From the NCBI RefSeq assembly GCF_004916905.1, contig NZ_SDLV01000040.1, positions 62,001 through 126,000 on the forward strand: DNA of 64,000 nt, read 5' to 3'. Positions 42,168 through 51,289 of this stretch are shown piece after piece. Every line of letters starts with the position of its first letter. Position 1 is the first letter of the stretch. A program made the translations under genes and the position numbers. Under the pieces are notes generated by a model, which searched no databases, had not been told where the DNA came from, and saw nothing but the letters and a program-made list of their open reading frames with translations. Source of the DNA: Chryseobacterium candidae. GTDB taxonomy: Bacteria > Bacteroidota > Bacteroidia > Flavobacteriales > Weeksellaceae.

Positions 42168-42593
42168 CTATTTTTCTAAATATTCTTTTAAACTCTGTCC
42201 CAAAATGGTGTTCCAGCCTTCTGTAAAGTTTTCTCGTGAAAAACCTTCGCCCAAATTTTTAAAGTTTTCCATATCTTCATGGGTTAGCTTTACTACCGTA
42301 TGTTCATTTTCTGGCTGCAATTCCCAGGTTACAACGGTCTTCAGGGTTGAAAAATCAGGATAAGACCATGTGTGCTTTAATTTCTGATTGGGGATTATTT
42401 CTAAAACCTCCCCGTGATGATGATATTTATCGGCTCCTCCTGGTTCATAGAAATTGAATTCCTTACCTGTTTCCAATACAAAATCCTGGATATCAAAATA
42501 CCAGGATTTCATTTCATTTTTATCGGTTAATGCTTTCCACACTTTTTCAACCGGAGCATTTATGGTACACTGAACAGTGATGGGTGTGTTCAT
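42168..42593 (-). CDS. SRPBCC/AHSA1 family protein
   Basis: 141 residues. The helix-grip START-like fold of the AHSA1 family is marked by ITVQCTINAPVEKVWKALTDKNEMKSWYFD at the start, EVLEIIPNQKLKHTWSYPDF and TVVTWELQPENEHTVVKLTHE. These proteins bind hydrophobic ligands or act in stress tolerance; the ligand is unknown. It is the first gene of a tight three-gene unit with the GNAT and VOC proteins. The gene-free stretch 42594-42918 upstream is AT-rich, and I saw no clear -7 box in it. Confidence 0.88.
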   Translation of the reverse strand: MNTPITVQCTINAPVEKVWKALTDKNEMKSWYFDIQDFVLETGKEFNFYEPGGADKYHHHGEVLEIIPNQKLKHTWSYPDFSTLKTVVTWELQPENEHTVVKLTHEDMENFKNLGEGFSRENFTEGWNTILGQSLKEYLEK

Positions 42594-42918
42594 ATTATGG
42601 ATTTAATATGTTTAAATGTACATATTTTATCCCTACTATTTAACCTCAAAAGCCGCAAAAGTTTTTATCTTCTAAATTATTTCAAAACATTCCTGTCCGA
42701 TTAAGTTAAAATATAAATATAATTAACAGGCCGTAAATATTGATGTTTTTAATGTATTTCTACTTTTTATCGGACAGTAATGATTTAAAAGTTTAAATTT
42801 CCATTAATGAGAAGTACACTTAAGTTCTGAAAATCTAAGGATTTTCATTTTGTGATCTTCCACAATTTAAGCTTATTCCAGTATACTCTTCTGTGACTTT
42901 TATAGTTTTTATTTTTAA

Positions 42919-44532
42919 TTACCCATGTGAAAAACCTGTGATTTTGGCTTCATCAAAATCCAGCTGCATTTCAATGGTTCTCATGACGTGATCATCAAAG
43001 ATTTTCTCTCTTTTCATTCTGTGCAGTTCGTTTCTCTGTGCCTGAATGATTTGGCGTAAGACATCTTTATTTTCATTGATCGCTGTTACATAATCTCCTG
43101 TGGAAGCCATGCATTGGACTTTGTCTGCCATCAGCATCATTTCATTTTCCAATTTGTGCTTTTGATGACGCACCAGGCTATTGGTTATGGCTAATTCAGA
43201 AAAGTCATTATCCAGTTTATGCAATGCTGTTTCTTTCAGTTTGCGCATAAGAATTACCTCCTGCTTTTCTTCCGGCAGTTCACTTCCGGCATCCTGAATA
43301 TTCAATAATTTCAAGATCGGACTCAACAATAGACCTTGTCCTACCAGAGTGATCAATATGATCACAAAAGTTACAAACAAAATAATATTTCTGTGTGGGA
43401 ATACTTCTCCGTTGGGTAAAAAAGCAGGGATTGATAGGGCTGCTGCCAGTGAAACCACTCCTCTCATGGCTGCAAAACTGATGATAAACGGCTCCCGCCA
43501 GTCTGGTTTTGGAACTTTTAATCTTAATTCTTTAGAGCAGACTCTTGGGAAGTACATCAATGCATAGCTGTATAGAATTCTTGTTCCAATGATAGCTCCG
43601 CCAATCACTACACTGTAGAAAATACCTTCTGAAATGGTGTATTCTTTCATTCCTTCCACTACAATCGGAAGTTCAAGACCAATCAGAATGAAAATGATGG
43701 TATTCATCAGGAATATCAGCACACTCCACACATTCCCCGACTGAATTCTTGAGGTATGGCTTAAATAACAATGTGAATTATATGACATCAGCAAACCTCC
43801 GCCCACCACTGCCAGTACTCCTGAAAAATGAAAATGCTCCGCTCCCACATACATAATGTAAGGTACGATAAGGGTAATAATGGTATCAATATTGGAATTG
43901 GTAGGAATAACCTTAAGCAATGCACCAAACAGAAAGCCCACAGCAACTCCTACTGCAATACCACCGACGGCCATCATAAAGAAATCCTGAATGGCATCTC
44001 TCCAGATAAACTGTCCTGAAATAACGGCTGCCAGGGCAAATTTAAACACAATTAAACTGGACGCATCATTGATTAAGCTCTCTCCTTCCAGGATACTGGT
44101 AATTTTCTTAGGAATTTTCATATGCTTCAGTACAGAAGTAGCAGCTACCGCATCCGGTGGAGAATTGACGCCTCCCAATAAAAATCCCATTGCCAAAGTA
44201 AGTCCGGGAATAATGGAAGATGAAAGATAAGCCACAACAATGGATGTTAAAAATACCAATCCGAAAGCCATAGAAAGAATCTGTTTTCTCCATTTATGAA
44301 AATCCTGCCATGAAGTAAACCAGGCTGCCTCAAACAAAATAGGCGGAAGGAAAATAAGAAAAACAAGATCAGGCTCTATTTCAATACGCGGCATTCCTGG
44401 TACAAAACTTATTAATAATCCTGCAATAACAAGAAAAATAGGGTAAGCTACTTTTAATTTCTGGCCAATCATTACCAATATCATCACAGACAGCAGTACT
44501 GCAATGGATATAATAACATAGCTGTGAATCAT
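42919..44532 (-). CDS. CPA1 family Na+/H+ antiporter
   Basis: 537 residues. About 12 transmembrane helices in the first 400, then a charged cytoplasmic tail of about 130 residues with helical heptads (KLKETALHKLDNDFSEL, RHQKHKLENEMMLM). CPA1 signature motifs are GGVNSPPDAVAATSVLKHM near residue 121, with the ion-binding Asp, and LEGESLINDASSLIVFKFAL near 147. It exchanges Na+ or K+ for protons at the inner membrane. It is in the same direction as the bestrophin gene, 147 bases apart; an inverted repeat at 44586-44610 lies between them. Confidence 0.93.
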   Translation of the reverse strand: MIHSYVIISIAVLLSVMILVMIGQKLKVAYPIFLVIAGLLISFVPGMPRIEIEPDLVFLIFLPPILFEAAWFTSWQDFHKWRKQILSMAFGLVFLTSIVVAYLSSSIIPGLTLAMGFLLGGVNSPPDAVAATSVLKHMKIPKKITSILEGESLINDASSLIVFKFALAAVISGQFIWRDAIQDFFMMAVGGIAVGVAVGFLFGALLKVIPTNSNIDTIITLIVPYIMYVGAEHFHFSGVLAVVGGGLLMSYNSHCYLSHTSRIQSGNVWSVLIFLMNTIIFILIGLELPIVVEGMKEYTISEGIFYSVVIGGAIIGTRILYSYALMYFPRVCSKELRLKVPKPDWREPFIISFAAMRGVVSLAAALSIPAFLPNGEVFPHRNIILFVTFVIILITLVGQGLLLSPILKLLNIQDAGSELPEEKQEVILMRKLKETALHKLDNDFSELAITNSLVRHQKHKLENEMMLMADKVQCMASTGDYVTAINENKDVLRQIIQAQRNELHRMKREKIFDDHVMRTIEMQLDFDEAKITGFSHG

Positions 44533-44585
44533 TTTGAGTTAGTTGTTTTTAAGTGTTACATATTTTTATTTGGATTTGTCCAAAC

Positions 44586-44610
44586 CTTATAGGTTTTAAA
44601 AACCTATAAG
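44586..44610. repeat. Perfect inverted repeat between bestrophin and antiporter genes
   Basis: CTTATAGGTT (44586-44595) pairs with AACCTATAAG (44601-44610). There is no T-run on the - strand, so it is a weak terminator at best. Confidence 0.4.
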
Positions 44611-44679
44611 TTTTAATTTCATCCGACGTTTAGACTTTTTCTTTACAGCCGTCCTCATACATTATAAAGACGGAAAGAA

Positions 44680-45684
44680 TTAAAGTACGATATTATTCTT
44701 CGGAGTGATGGCTGGCGGAAGATCAGATTCATCCAGCATATCCCTCATATCGATTTCAATGGTACGGCTGATCTGAGTGATAGGAACGTCATTGGGACTT
44801 CCTTCAAAGGGATTTACCGAGGCCTCTCCCACACTGTCCAGTGTATGAAAACACCATGTCACGAGTAAAGAAAATGGGATATTAAACCATAAAGTTAAGC
44901 CTTCTAACGATGTTCCTTCACCTAATTTATCAAACTCTTTCAATAATCCGAAAGGCACGAAAACAATGAATAAAAGCAAAAGATAGGTTGTGATGGAAGA
45001 GAAATTTCTCGGATAAGGAAAGTTTTTAATTCTTTCAGCTTTTCCCTGATTATCTGTAAACTTCACCAATTGCTGGTTGATCTGTGTCCATTGAAAATCA
45101 TTGATTTCTCCCTTTTCGTAGGCTTCAGATAAAACTTTACTCTGTCTGGCCATCAATTGGGTAGCTCTGTTTTTTTTGCTTATGATGTACTGAAGTTCAT
45201 TTTCAGAAAGATATTTTTTCAATTCTTCATCCAATATGACCAATCTCTCCGGAATATCATATTTTTTAGCATATTCATCAAACTGATCTGATCCCATGTT
45301 TTCCCATGCTCTCGGTTCACGAAGCTGAAATCTCAATGCGGTAAGCCATGCATAATGACGAAGAAACATTTCTTTTACTTTATCAGAGTCTTTGGAAAGA
45401 AGTGCATCTCTCAGGATATATCCAAAACTACGGCTGTCATTAATAATAGCTCCGTAGATCTGTCTTGCTTCCCAGAGTCTGCTGTAGCTGGCATTGTTTT
45501 TAAATCCAACAATAAAGGCAACTGCTGTTCCCATAATGGCAATCGGCTGCCATGGAACGGAAAGAAACCTCAAGCCCAAAAAGTAGAGGACTGTAGGGAT
45601 TGCCGATAATATAACCAAAGCGTAAATGCTCCGTCTGGTCCAGATAATGAACTCGCGGGCTCCGAATCTTTTTCCTGAATGCAT
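44680..45684 (-). CDS. Bestrophin family anion channel
   Basis: 334 residues. It matches bacterial bestrophin/UPF0187: RRSIYALVILSAIPTVLYFLG as first helix, PIAIMGTAVAFIVGFKNNASYSRLWEARQIYG near residue 48 (the conserved NxxxxRxWE segment), and a late FNIPFSLLVTWCFHTLDSVGEASVNPFEGSPNDVPI with the NPFEG-ND acidic loop. Four membrane helices and a large cytoplasmic part form a pentameric channel in related proteins. Ion selectivity in bacteria varies. Confidence 0.93.
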   Translation of the reverse strand: MHSGKRFGAREFIIWTRRSIYALVILSAIPTVLYFLGLRFLSVPWQPIAIMGTAVAFIVGFKNNASYSRLWEARQIYGAIINDSRSFGYILRDALLSKDSDKVKEMFLRHYAWLTALRFQLREPRAWENMGSDQFDEYAKKYDIPERLVILDEELKKYLSENELQYIISKKNRATQLMARQSKVLSEAYEKGEINDFQWTQINQQLVKFTDNQGKAERIKNFPYPRNFSSITTYLLLLFIVFVPFGLLKEFDKLGEGTSLEGLTLWFNIPFSLLVTWCFHTLDSVGEASVNPFEGSPNDVPITQISRTIEIDMRDMLDESDLPPAITPKNNIVL

Positions 45685-45753
45685 AAGTGTTTATTTTTTT
45701 AGTGTTTAATATATTTTCAAATGATTTTTCAAGAGCATTCAGCAGCAGCTTTA

Positions 45754-46431
45754 TTAGTTTTTGGTAAACGGAATATTATTATAAAAACCAATCTGAATCT
45801 GTCCGCGGTTTCTGTTCTCCTGAATCTGGTTCATATACCCTGCTTCAATTCTCATATTTTTATTGATGACATATCCTAAGGCTCCATAGACTCTGTTTCT
45901 GTCGAAAACCGGACTGTTGAAGTGCAGAAAAATTTCATTATATACTGATGCATAGAGGGTTTTAGGAAGCATCTCTTTTTGAGTAATCGGTATATTCAAT
46001 CCTAGCATATAACGGAATCTCATTCTGAAATCATCCTGAAGAAAACGTTCTTCCAAACGGTAACGATGCTGAAGATAGAAACGTCCGAATTTCTGTTTGG
46101 TGATAAACTGCTGGAAAATTCGGTGTTCAATATTTTCTTTTTTTTCACCGTTTACATAAGGCTGGCTGAGAATGAAACCGTATCCCAATAAAACATTGTT
46201 GTTATTTTCAGTGAGATCATACCCAACTCCTGTACGGATCAGTAACTGTTCAAGATCTCCAAGAGCATCAAAATTACGGTACTGAATTTCATTGTGCCAG
46301 TTCAGCTTCTTGCTGATTTTGTTGTTTCCAAAATACATATACCATGCTCCCAGATCGTTTTTTTGAGCAAATGTCAAAATAGATCCCAAACCTAATACTG
46401 TGAATGCCAACTTCGTAAAAACCTTTCTCAT
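45754..46431 (-). CDS. DUF2490 outer-membrane beta-barrel-like protein
   Basis: 225 residues from ATG 46429-46431, which begins the signal peptide MRKVFTKLAFTVLGLGSILTFAQ. DUF2490 features are LGAWYMYFGNNKISKKLNWHNEIQYRNFD, LLIRTGVGYDLTENNNNVLLGYGFI, EHRIFQQFITKQKFGRFYLQHRYRLEERF and a final YMNQIQENRNRGQIQIGFYNNIPF. The alternating amphipathic strands suggest a small outer membrane barrel. The function is unknown. A -7 box lies 33 bases upstream. Confidence 0.88.
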   Translation of the reverse strand: MRKVFTKLAFTVLGLGSILTFAQKNDLGAWYMYFGNNKISKKLNWHNEIQYRNFDALGDLEQLLIRTGVGYDLTENNNNVLLGYGFILSQPYVNGEKKENIEHRIFQQFITKQKFGRFYLQHRYRLEERFLQDDFRMRFRYMLGLNIPITQKEMLPKTLYASVYNEIFLHFNSPVFDRNRVYGALGYVINKNMRIEAGYMNQIQENRNRGQIQIGFYNNIPFTKN

Positions 46432-46463
46432 GTTTATCAATTACTATTATCTATCGTTTTTAA

Positions 46464-46471
46464 CAAAATTA
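46464..46471 (-). promoter_or_regulatory. -7 box (TAATTTTG) for the DUF2490 gene
   Basis: CAAAATTA on the + strand, 33 bases upstream of ATG 46431. Confidence 0.4.
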
Positions 46472-46524
46472 ATATTTTAAATCAATAATAGCAAACAATA
46501 TTTTATAAGTTACTTTAAAGAAGT

Positions 46525-46555
46525 ACGGATGCAATGGTCTGCATCCGTTTTTTTG
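46525..46555. terminator. Hairpin downstream of the DUF1398 gene
   Basis: ACGGATGCA (46525-46533) pairs with TGCATCCGT (46540-46548). The strong T-run is on the + strand, although the gene it follows (46563-46955) is on the -, where the tract reads only ACTTCTTT. Confidence 0.5.
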
Positions 46556-46562
46556 TAAAAAA

Positions 46563-46955
46563 TTATCCCGGAACCTGTTCTGTCAGGACAAAACTTTCAT
46601 TCTGGTCAAAATAATTACAGGTCATTTCATTCAGATCCATTGTCCAGCCATTGATTCCGTTTTCGGCACAGTCTTTACAGAAAGTCATGTAGTCTGTTCC
46701 TCCTTGTTGATGTAGTTTTAGCCTGGTTTTAAAATTTTCAAGGTTTAAAGTTTTGGAAATGGGAAGCTCATCATATTTGCTGCCGGTCTGTACAGATTGG
46801 TTTTCATTATTAAAGTACCTGGTATTTCCATCTGAGACATATGTTTTGTAATGAGAAACCCCCAATGCTTTTATAGCCTGAATATATTGGGGAAAATCGG
46901 CTCCGCTTTTTACTTTCTGATGTTCTGCTTTAATGTTTTCAATTGTAAATTTCAT
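46563..46955 (-). CDS. DUF1398 family protein (YbcV-like)
   Basis: 130 residues. The family pattern is FTIENIKAEHQKVKSGADFPQYIQAIKALGVSHYKTYVSDG at the start, HQQGGTDYMTFCKDCAENGINGWTMDLNEMTC near 82, and a tail with the conserved Tyr-Phe-Asp. It is cytoplasmic with no signal. DUF1398 proteins are sometimes called phage envelope protein on weak grounds; the function is unknown. It is a single gene. Confidence 0.87.
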   Translation of the reverse strand: MKFTIENIKAEHQKVKSGADFPQYIQAIKALGVSHYKTYVSDGNTRYFNNENQSVQTGSKYDELPISKTLNLENFKTRLKLHQQGGTDYMTFCKDCAENGINGWTMDLNEMTCNYFDQNESFVLTEQVPG

Positions 46956-47096
46956 TCTTTTGTATTTTCTGTTTGTTACTGTAAATTATTGTTTTTCATA
47001 AACACCCTTCTGGGATTCTGCTTTTCAAAACAACTGCTAATTTAATCAGAAAATATAAATTTCATTTAATTTTTAATAAAACATCTGCATGAATGT

Positions 47097-47786
47097 TTAT
47101 TCAAACCTGTCTTTTAAATAGTTCATATCTGCAATTTTACTTTCTATGGCATATACCACTAAACCCGCAGTATTTTTGGCTCCTGTTTTCAGCAGAAGGC
47201 TGTTGCGGTGGCCCTCAACGGTTCTGGAGCTTATAAAAAGCTGATCAGCAATCTCAGAAGTATTGTATTGTTTGCAGATGAGTTCCAATACTTCTTTTTC
47301 TCTTTTGGAGATATGATTGGCATCAAAAATACTGGAAACTTTCTTTTTAGGTTCTATAAGGTTTTGATGGAGCGCTTCCATTACCTCATTATTATAAAAG
47401 AAGCCTTTGCTGTGTACTTCCCTTATTGCGGTGAGCAATTCTGCAGGGCTTGAGTTTTTTTTAAGGAAAGAGCAGGCTCCTGACTGTATCATATTGACGA
47501 TAAATGCTTTTGTATTATAGCTCGTTAATGCAATAATCCTGATCTGAGGATATTTGATATGGATTTGTTTGGTAGCTTCTACTCCGTTAATTTCCGGCAT
47601 ATTGAGATCCATCAGGATAATATCAGGCAGTTTTTCAAGGGTTACAAGCTCGTCCAGCAGCTCTTTGCCATTACTGAAATCACTTACCAGTTCAATATCT
47701 TTTTCTCTCTGTATCAACAATGAAATTCCCTGGCGAAAGAGTGCTTCATCGTCTACAATTATTACACGAATTATGTTATTCTCCAT
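47097..47786 (-). CDS. NarL/FixJ-type response regulator
   Basis: 229 residues. The receiver domain (about 1-125) has acidic pocket D12/D13, phosphoacceptor D60 in IILMDLNMPEING, the ALTSYN switch and Lys in CSFLKKNSS. The LuxR-type HTH (about 160-225) reads HISKREKEVLELICKQYNTSEIADQLFISSRTVEGHRNSL. It is the last of four genes in one direction and starts 11 bases after the histidine kinase stop. It is therefore the likely output of that kinase, binding DNA when phosphorylated; targets are unknown. Confidence 0.95.
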   Translation of the reverse strand: MENNIIRVIIVDDEALFRQGISLLIQREKDIELVSDFSNGKELLDELVTLEKLPDIILMDLNMPEINGVEATKQIHIKYPQIRIIALTSYNTKAFIVNMIQSGACSFLKKNSSPAELLTAIREVHSKGFFYNNEVMEALHQNLIEPKKKVSSIFDANHISKREKEVLELICKQYNTSEIADQLFISSRTVEGHRNSLLLKTGAKNTAGLVVYAIESKIADMNYLKDRFE

Positions 47787-47797
47787 CTTATAATGAT

Positions 47798-48574
47798 TTA
47801 AAATGTAAATTCTACAGCAATTCCTTTATTGTTTTCACTTTCAATTTTTAGTGTTCCACTGATTAGTTCTACCCGGCTTCTGATATTTCTTAAGCCTAAT
47901 CCTTCTTTCAAAGTATTTTCATTCAAATTAAATCCTTTACCATCATCTTTATAGATACAGGTATTTTTACCGTCTTTTCCCAAAAATTCTATATCGATAT
48001 GTGTACTTTCCCCGTGTTTTATGGAATTGTTAATGAGCTCCTGAAGTATTCTAAAGATATGCAAATTTTTTTCTTCCTCTGCTTTTGCAAAGTACAGACT
48101 ATTGGAATAAGTAACCTGCAGGGTTTTGGACAGGTTTATTTCTGAGCACAATGCATCTATTGCCGCATGGAGTCCGAATTTTTCCAAAATTGGAGGAAGG
48201 AGATCATGTGAGATCTGCCTGGCACTTTCTGCAGTTTTGTTGACCAGATGTATGATTTTATTTTTCAGATCATTGTATTCTTCTCTGGTTAAATTATCAA
48301 AATCCAGAAGATGGATATTCAAAGAAACCACACTGAGCTTTGAGCTGATATCATCATGCAGATCCTGGGCAATCCGCAGTCTCTCTTTTTCCTGAGCACT
48401 GATAATGGCGTGGGTAAGATCTTTCTCATATCTCACCTCCAGCTCTTTTTTCTGAATAAGGTTTCTTGTTATTTTCTTATTCGAAAAATAATAAAATATG
48501 ATCAGGGTAACCGCCAGTAAGGTAAATGCCAGAAAGGTATAAACGATAGTGGAAATAATTGTATTCTCATTCAT
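47798..48574 (-). CDS. Sensor-less histidine kinase (HisKA_3 / NarX-type)
   Basis: 258 residues. One transmembrane helix (about 8-30) is followed directly by a coiled stretch and the HisKA_3 dimerisation helix with phospho-site H73 in RIAQDLHDDISSKLSVV. The HATPase domain (about 160-258) has N-box ELINNSIKHGE, G1 DDGKGF and G2 GLGLRNIRSR. There is no periplasmic, PAS, GAF or TPR sensing domain, so its signal probably comes from a partner. The seven-helix membrane protein encoded 21 bases upstream is the obvious candidate. Confidence 0.93.
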   Translation of the reverse strand: MNENTIISTIVYTFLAFTLLAVTLIIFYYFSNKKITRNLIQKKELEVRYEKDLTHAIISAQEKERLRIAQDLHDDISSKLSVVSLNIHLLDFDNLTREEYNDLKNKIIHLVNKTAESARQISHDLLPPILEKFGLHAAIDALCSEINLSKTLQVTYSNSLYFAKAEEEKNLHIFRILQELINNSIKHGESTHIDIEFLGKDGKNTCIYKDDGKGFNLNENTLKEGLGLRNIRSRVELISGTLKIESENNKGIAVEFTF

Positions 48575-48595
48575 TTTGTAAGATCATAACAGTAA

Positions 48596-49228
48596 TTACA
48601 CATTTTTTTTACGGGAAGAAAGATATTCAATCAGAATAAAAATCTGGTACACAATAAACATAACAACATTGAATACCCAAATCTCTTTATGCAGTTTTCT
48701 GTTCATCACCGTATAGAGGTTTCCGGACAAAAATATTACGGTACTGCTTATCAGGTAAAGTAAAAGTCCCAGGCTTATATAATTGTATTTCTTTTTGGTA
48801 TCCAGTATATTATATAAATGAAATAATGCCAGAATGATAATAGAATAAGAAGTGACAAATATTTCGAACAGATTAAAAACATAATACTTTTCGGGATATA
48901 ATATATACTGTATAACAAGAACTACAGGAATGATGATTAAAAGTGTACGTGCTGTTTTTTTCTGGTATTTTTCCGTTAAAATTTCATGAAAAAATAATCC
49001 CAGTAACAAAAACTGCCCTATCAGATAATAATGTGAGAAAAACAGATTATTAATCTTCTGTGAATTCAATACATAGAAAACAATTTCACATAGTAATATC
49101 CATGCCAAATAGCTGATGAAGAATATACAGGCTCTTCCTCTTCCGGAAAAGCCTATACAGTATACTGCCAGATTAATCAGCAGAATGCCTTTTCCAATTA
49201 ACGACAATATTTCTATCCAGTGATCCAA
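48596..49228 (-). CDS. Seven-helix membrane protein, putative sensor partner
   Basis: 210 residues, nearly all membrane. Seven hydrophobic segments lie at about 9-28, 33-53, 64-82, 93-112, 118-140, 149-171 and 181-203, with short loops and a basic tail (SSRKKNV). I do not recognise a named family. It sits between a small protein gene (18 bases upstream) and a kinase that has no sensor of its own (21 bases downstream), which suggests it detects a ligand or membrane state and controls the kinase. That role is inferred from gene order only. Confidence 0.7.
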   Translation of the reverse strand: MDHWIEILSLIGKGILLINLAVYCIGFSGRGRACIFFISYLAWILLCEIVFYVLNSQKINNLFFSHYYLIGQFLLLGLFFHEILTEKYQKKTARTLLIIIPVVLVIQYILYPEKYYVFNLFEIFVTSYSIIILALFHLYNILDTKKKYNYISLGLLLYLISSTVIFLSGNLYTVMNRKLHKEIWVFNVVMFIVYQIFILIEYLSSRKKNV

Positions 49229-49246
49229 TGATCTCTAGTTTTCGGA

Positions 49247-49573
49247 TTACAGATTCCACCATTTTGCAGTGGAGCATACGCTTGGACACGGTGTGGTCAT
49301 ATCATAAACATAATCTCCCTTATCATAATCTACAATATCATTATCATATGCATCCACTCCTACCATCAGAAATTTAAATTCGCCTTCATCGGTAATGGCA
49401 TTGTATCCTCGATATCTTTCAAATCCTTTGTCTTTAATGAAAATATCATAGATATCCTTTGCCGGGATAAGATGAGCCCGGATAGATGTTCCATCGATAA
49501 TTTTTGTATTCTGCCAATTGCTGATCCATTTTTTAGCATCTTCCAATAAGACTGCATGTTTAGGTAGTTCCAT
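49247..49573 (-). CDS. 108-residue conserved-looking protein, first gene of a signalling operon
   Basis: No signal peptide or membrane segment. The pattern is MELPKHAVLLEDAKKWISNW, then IRAHLIPAKDIYDIFIKDKGFERYRGYNAITDEGEFKFLMVGVD with alternating strands, DYDKGDYVYDMTTPCPSVCS, and an end in KWWNL. The tail's closely spaced cysteines in TPCPSVC could bind metal or form a disulfide. It is unrecognised as a function. It precedes the membrane protein, kinase and response regulator genes at 18-, 21- and 11-base spacings, so it probably belongs to the same pathway, perhaps as ligand binder or modulator. Confidence 0.75.
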   Translation of the reverse strand: MELPKHAVLLEDAKKWISNWQNTKIIDGTSIRAHLIPAKDIYDIFIKDKGFERYRGYNAITDEGEFKFLMVGVDAYDNDIVDYDKGDYVYDMTTPCPSVCSTAKWWNL

Positions 49574-49885
49574 AGTTTTTCTTGTTTTAAATTATATAAT
49601 AGGTTTGAATAAAGTGACCTTATCTACACATTACAAGTTATAAAAAAAATAACCATACCGTGAAATAAATTGATTTCAATTAACATAATATTCATTTTTC
49701 AAAATTATTACAATAATAAATATCCAAACTGCGTATTTCTACGCATTTTTCAATTCAGCATTTAATACGCTGTAATCAGTTTGTATTTCTAAGTTATTTT
49801 GTGGTATCATTTACAGGAAAATCTCGTGAGTAGATCAACAATACAGGAAGCTTATGACCTTCTGTTAATATTAAAAATCTGTATC

Positions 49886-50730
49886 ATGAAAAAAATTATC
49901 TCTTTTGTAATTTTTGCTTTATTAAGAAATCTTTCAGCATTCAGTGCCCAGAAACTACTGTAATTTTTGAAACTTCAACTGGCGGCAGCACAAGCTTTAC
50001 CGGTAGAGGATATACATTCAGTATTGTTTCACAGGCCGGAACTTTTAGAATTCAAAGCAGTTATCCGAACACCGGCTGGAACGGAGCAGCCCATGACATT
50101 ATCTATATTGACAACACAGGAACAACCAATATCAGCTCTCCTTCTTTCAGTGTTAAAAGAAGTTCTGCATTCACTGTATCAAAGTTTTGGGTATTCTTAA
50201 GCAATACTGCTTTAAATCAGTCTACCTCATCAGGAACGCTTATCATTGCAGGAAAATCAGGAGGAGTTACAAAGTTTACCATTACAAAAGCCTCCGGTTT
50301 TAATACGACATTCAATGCAAAAATGGGAACAACAGACATTAACAACGGATTTACCCTGATTGATCTTACTACTTTAAACAATCAGAATAACAGCAATACT
50401 ATCATTGATGAGCTTCAGCTGCAATCTACCGGAGGATATGTCTATATGTGCCTGGATGCATTTACATGGACAAAAATTTCCACACCGGGTACTTCAGAAA
50501 ACACTGTCAAAGACAAGATCAATATTTATCCTAATCCAACTTCCGGTGTCTTCTATTTGGATAATCTGAAGAAAAATAACAAAGTTTCGTTATATGACCA
50601 GTCTGGAAAGCTTGTAAGGTCAACAGATGCCAAAAAAAGTGAAAACAAGTTTGATATTAGTGAGCTGCCTGACGGAATGTACCACATCACAACAGAATCA
50701 GGAAGCGACAAAATCATTAAAAAGAAATAA
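49886..50730 (+). pseudogene. T9SS-sorted secreted protein gene broken by a 1-base frameshift
   Basis: ATG 49886 opens a signal peptide (MKKIISFVIFALL to SAFSAQK) that hits a stop at 49961-49963. The adjacent frame then reads on unbroken as TTVIFETSTGGSTSFTGRGY through a beta-rich domain to a type A type IX sorting domain (INIYPNPTSGVFYLDN to IIKKK) ending 50730. Adding one A to the CAGAAACTACTG run near 49950-49955 joins the two into 281 residues, so one base was lost in an A-run. It is either a recent pseudogene or a homopolymer error. The mature part has a beta-sandwich pattern with no named family. The stretch 49574-49885 before it is AT-rich with nothing else seen. Confidence 0.8.
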
Positions 50731-50749
50731 AAAATACAGCTAATAAATA

Positions 50750-50780
50750 AAAAAGCCGACAAGGCCTGCCGGTTTTTTCA
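50750..50780. terminator. Bidirectional terminator
   Basis: AAAAGCCGACA (50751-50761) pairs with TGCCGGTTTTTT (50767-50778) allowing G-U wobbles. It lies between the converging T9SS and VOC genes. Confidence 0.6.
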
Positions 50781-50804
50781 ATATTTTGAATACAAAGATC
50801 AATT

Positions 50805-51254
50805 TTATGGGTGCTGCTGCATTTTAGCAGGATCATCATAATTTACCATCCAGTTGATTCCGAACTTATCACTAAACATTCCGAAATAAGCGCCCCAGAA
50901 AGTATCTTCCATAGGCATTGTTACCTGTCCTCCTGCAGAAAGACCACCGAATAATCTGTCTGCTTCTTCTTTAGATTCAGCATTCACAGAAATTGAGAAG
51001 TTGTTTCCTGCCTTGAAGTTGGAAGACCATTCTCCTCCTGTATCACTTCCCATCAAAATCGTTTCTTTAGAGATCGGAAGTGAAACGTGCATAATTTTGT
51101 TTTTGTCTTCCTCAGGTGTTTCTTTTCCCTCTAATGGAGGCATTTCCCCAAATGTTCCTATGTAAGGATATTCTCCTCCGAAAACAGATTTATAAAAATC
51201 AAATGCTTCTCTGCAGTTTCCGTTGAATGTCAGGTAAACGTTTACTGTTGCCAT
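50805..51254 (-). CDS. VOC family protein (PhnB-like)
   Basis: 149 residues from ATG 51252-51254; the frame can be extended to 51422 but that part overlaps the SRPBCC gene and is not protein-like. The PhnB-type VOC pattern is VNVYLTFNGNCREAFDFYKSVFGGE at the start, a central KIMHVSLPISKETILMGSD, and the end EDTFWGAYFGMFSDKFGINWMVNY. It is cytoplasmic with an unknown substrate. It is the last gene of a five-gene co-directional set of VOC, SRPBCC and related small proteins. Confidence 0.9.
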   Translation of the reverse strand: MATVNVYLTFNGNCREAFDFYKSVFGGEYPYIGTFGEMPPLEGKETPEEDKNKIMHVSLPISKETILMGSDTGGEWSSNFKAGNNFSISVNAESKEEADRLFGGLSAGGQVTMPMEDTFWGAYFGMFSDKFGINWMVNYDDPAKMQQHP

Positions 51255-51289
51255 AATTGTATTGATTTGTTTTTTTAAGTTTAGCTTTT

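Noticed and set aside
42829-42846. Hairpin GAAAATC/GATTTTC downstream of the antiporter gene
   Set aside because: Short AT-rich stem with no T-run on the relevant strand; not convincing as a terminator.
46563-46955. DUF1398 (phage envelope protein) as evidence of a prophage
   Set aside because: The name rests on weak history; there are no other phage genes around it.
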